Notes under the pieces: generated by a model | Databases searched by the model: none | What the model was told of the DNA's origin: nothing | The model's input: only the letters and a program-made list of their open reading frames with translations | NCBI RefSeq assembly: GCF_014645555.1 | Contig: NZ_BMLY01000004.1 | Coordinates: 115,786-179,785 of the forward strand | Direction of reading: 5' to 3' | DNA from: Silvimonas amylolytica | Lineage (GTDB): Bacteria; Pseudomonadota; Gammaproteobacteria; Burkholderiales; Chitinibacteraceae | Length of the DNA: 64,000 bases | Shown: positions 63,724 through 64,000 of the stretch, one piece after another | Layout: each line of letters opens with the position of its first letter | Numbering within the stretch: the first letter of the stretch is position 1 | Position numbers and translations under genes: made by a program

Positions 63724-64000
63724 ATGGACATCAAAAATACTCCGGTCTATGGCTGGCCTCCAGGCGAGGTGACGCCTCGGCTTGCCGGCACATTGGTAAG
63801 CGACAACGTAAATCGCCGCTCTGTGTTCACCTATGAGGCAGATTGGCTTGCGTCTGGTTATTCGTTTCTCAGTCCGGACTTTAAAGCGAGTCCACAGAGC
63901 CTCAGAGTACCTACCTCTCCAGGACAGTCTGGGCTCTACGGCTTGTTTCAGGATACGAGCCCCGATCTGTTTGGGCAAAAAGCTCAGGAAGTAAGGTTTG
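63724..64000 (+). CDS. HipA-family protein, 5' part only
   Basis: 92 codons are visible before the right edge. The start MDIKNTPVYGWPPGEVTPRLAG leads into FTYEADWLASGYSFLSPDF and GLYGLFQDTSPDLFGQK, the standard N-terminal subdomain of HipA kinases. A stop codon lies five codons upstream in the frame, so the ATG at 63724 is the first possible start, although no ribosome site is visible. This is a second HipA-like gene in the element. Whether a HipB partner exists cannot be seen. Confidence 0.8.
   Translation, partial: MDIKNTPVYGWPPGEVTPRLAGTLVSDNVNRRSVFTYEADWLASGYSFLSPDFKASPQSLRVPTSPGQSGLYGLFQDTSPDLFGQKAQEVRF

Larger units (their letters stand above)
55817..64000. mobile_element. Integrative and mobilizable element in tRNA-Leu (left part)
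   Basis: From the tRNA 3' end rightwards: P4-type integrase, AlpA regulator, MobV-type relaxase with oriT, AT-rich spacer, HipA/YjjJ-like protein, two metallophosphoesterases, a HAD phosphatase and a partial HipA-like gene. There is no conjugation (type IV secretion) gene in view, so it looks mobilizable rather than self-transmissible. The right end and any replication gene are outside the window. Confidence 0.8.

Noticed and set aside
63703-63978. Minus-strand frame at the right edge
   Set aside because: It is opposite the HipA N-terminal sequence, which has clear family motifs.
55880-64000. Second copy of the tRNA-Leu 3' end (right attachment site)
   Set aside because: Searched by eye for the T-arm and acceptor sequence after the integrase; none found, so the element's right end is taken to be outside the window.
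1-64000. CRISPR arrays, rRNA genes, complete insertion sequences
   Set aside because: No regularly spaced repeats, rRNA-like stretches, or transposase genes with terminal inverted repeats were recognised.

Overview
The window reads as a chromosomal segment of a Gram-negative betaproteobacterium, most likely of the Neisseriales (Chitinibacter/Chromobacterium-like). The evidence is gene order: ssb–MFS–uvrA, gloB–methyltransferase–rnhA–dnaQ, rplM–rpsI–argC–bactofilin–erpA, and rsmI/lpoA–yraN–diaA–dolP. LpxH, Coq7 and LamB-type outer-membrane genes fit this. The genus cannot be fixed from the sequence alone.

Layout. 1–6057: start of an outer-membrane-type protein, a large exported arylsulfatase, and a divergent membrane-anchored eight-heme cytochrome c fused to HEAT/TPR repeats. 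6388–11725: four overlapping genes on the minus strand, three large tyrosine recombinases plus a small coiled-coil protein, the signature of a GInt-type genomic island (ginABCD), next to ssb. 12602–21170: a hexuronate/oligosaccharide cluster (GH31 glycosidase, hexuronate-type MFS, ScrY/LamB-like porin, SDR mannonate oxidoreductase, mannonate dehydratase, divergent GntR regulator) placed between ssb and the MFS gene that normally accompanies it. 21171–55769: core genes for drug efflux, UvrA, cell-wall lysis, glyoxalase II, DNA replication and proofreading, isoprenoid synthesis (ispD/ispF), LpxH, two cyclophilins, ubiquinone synthesis, formate/nitrite transport, ribosomal proteins L13/S9, arginine synthesis, iron-sulfur assembly, polyphosphate metabolism, RecQ, an ABC exporter with TesA, and the yraLMNOP-type block.

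55817–64000: a tRNA-Leu(CAA) gene followed by an integrative and mobilizable element that runs off the right edge. It carries a P4-type integrase preceded by six GGGGGTA heptamers, an AlpA regulator, a MobV-type relaxase with a recognisable oriT, an AT-rich spacer with iteron-like repeats, a YjjJ-type HipA kinase-like protein, two metallophosphoesterases, a HAD phosphatase and the start of a second HipA-like gene. The kinase-plus-phosphatase cargo is the best candidate here for an undescribed system.

Regulatory signals that stand out are a perfect FNR box before the formate/nitrite channel gene, a promoter-to-terminator unit of about 90 nt before rplM that looks like a small RNA with UCCUCC anti-Shine-Dalgarno motifs, a GGTGGTCAG operator candidate between uxuA and its GntR regulator, and three divergent gene pairs whose start codons overlap or interlock. 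No rRNA, CRISPR array or complete insertion sequence was seen.
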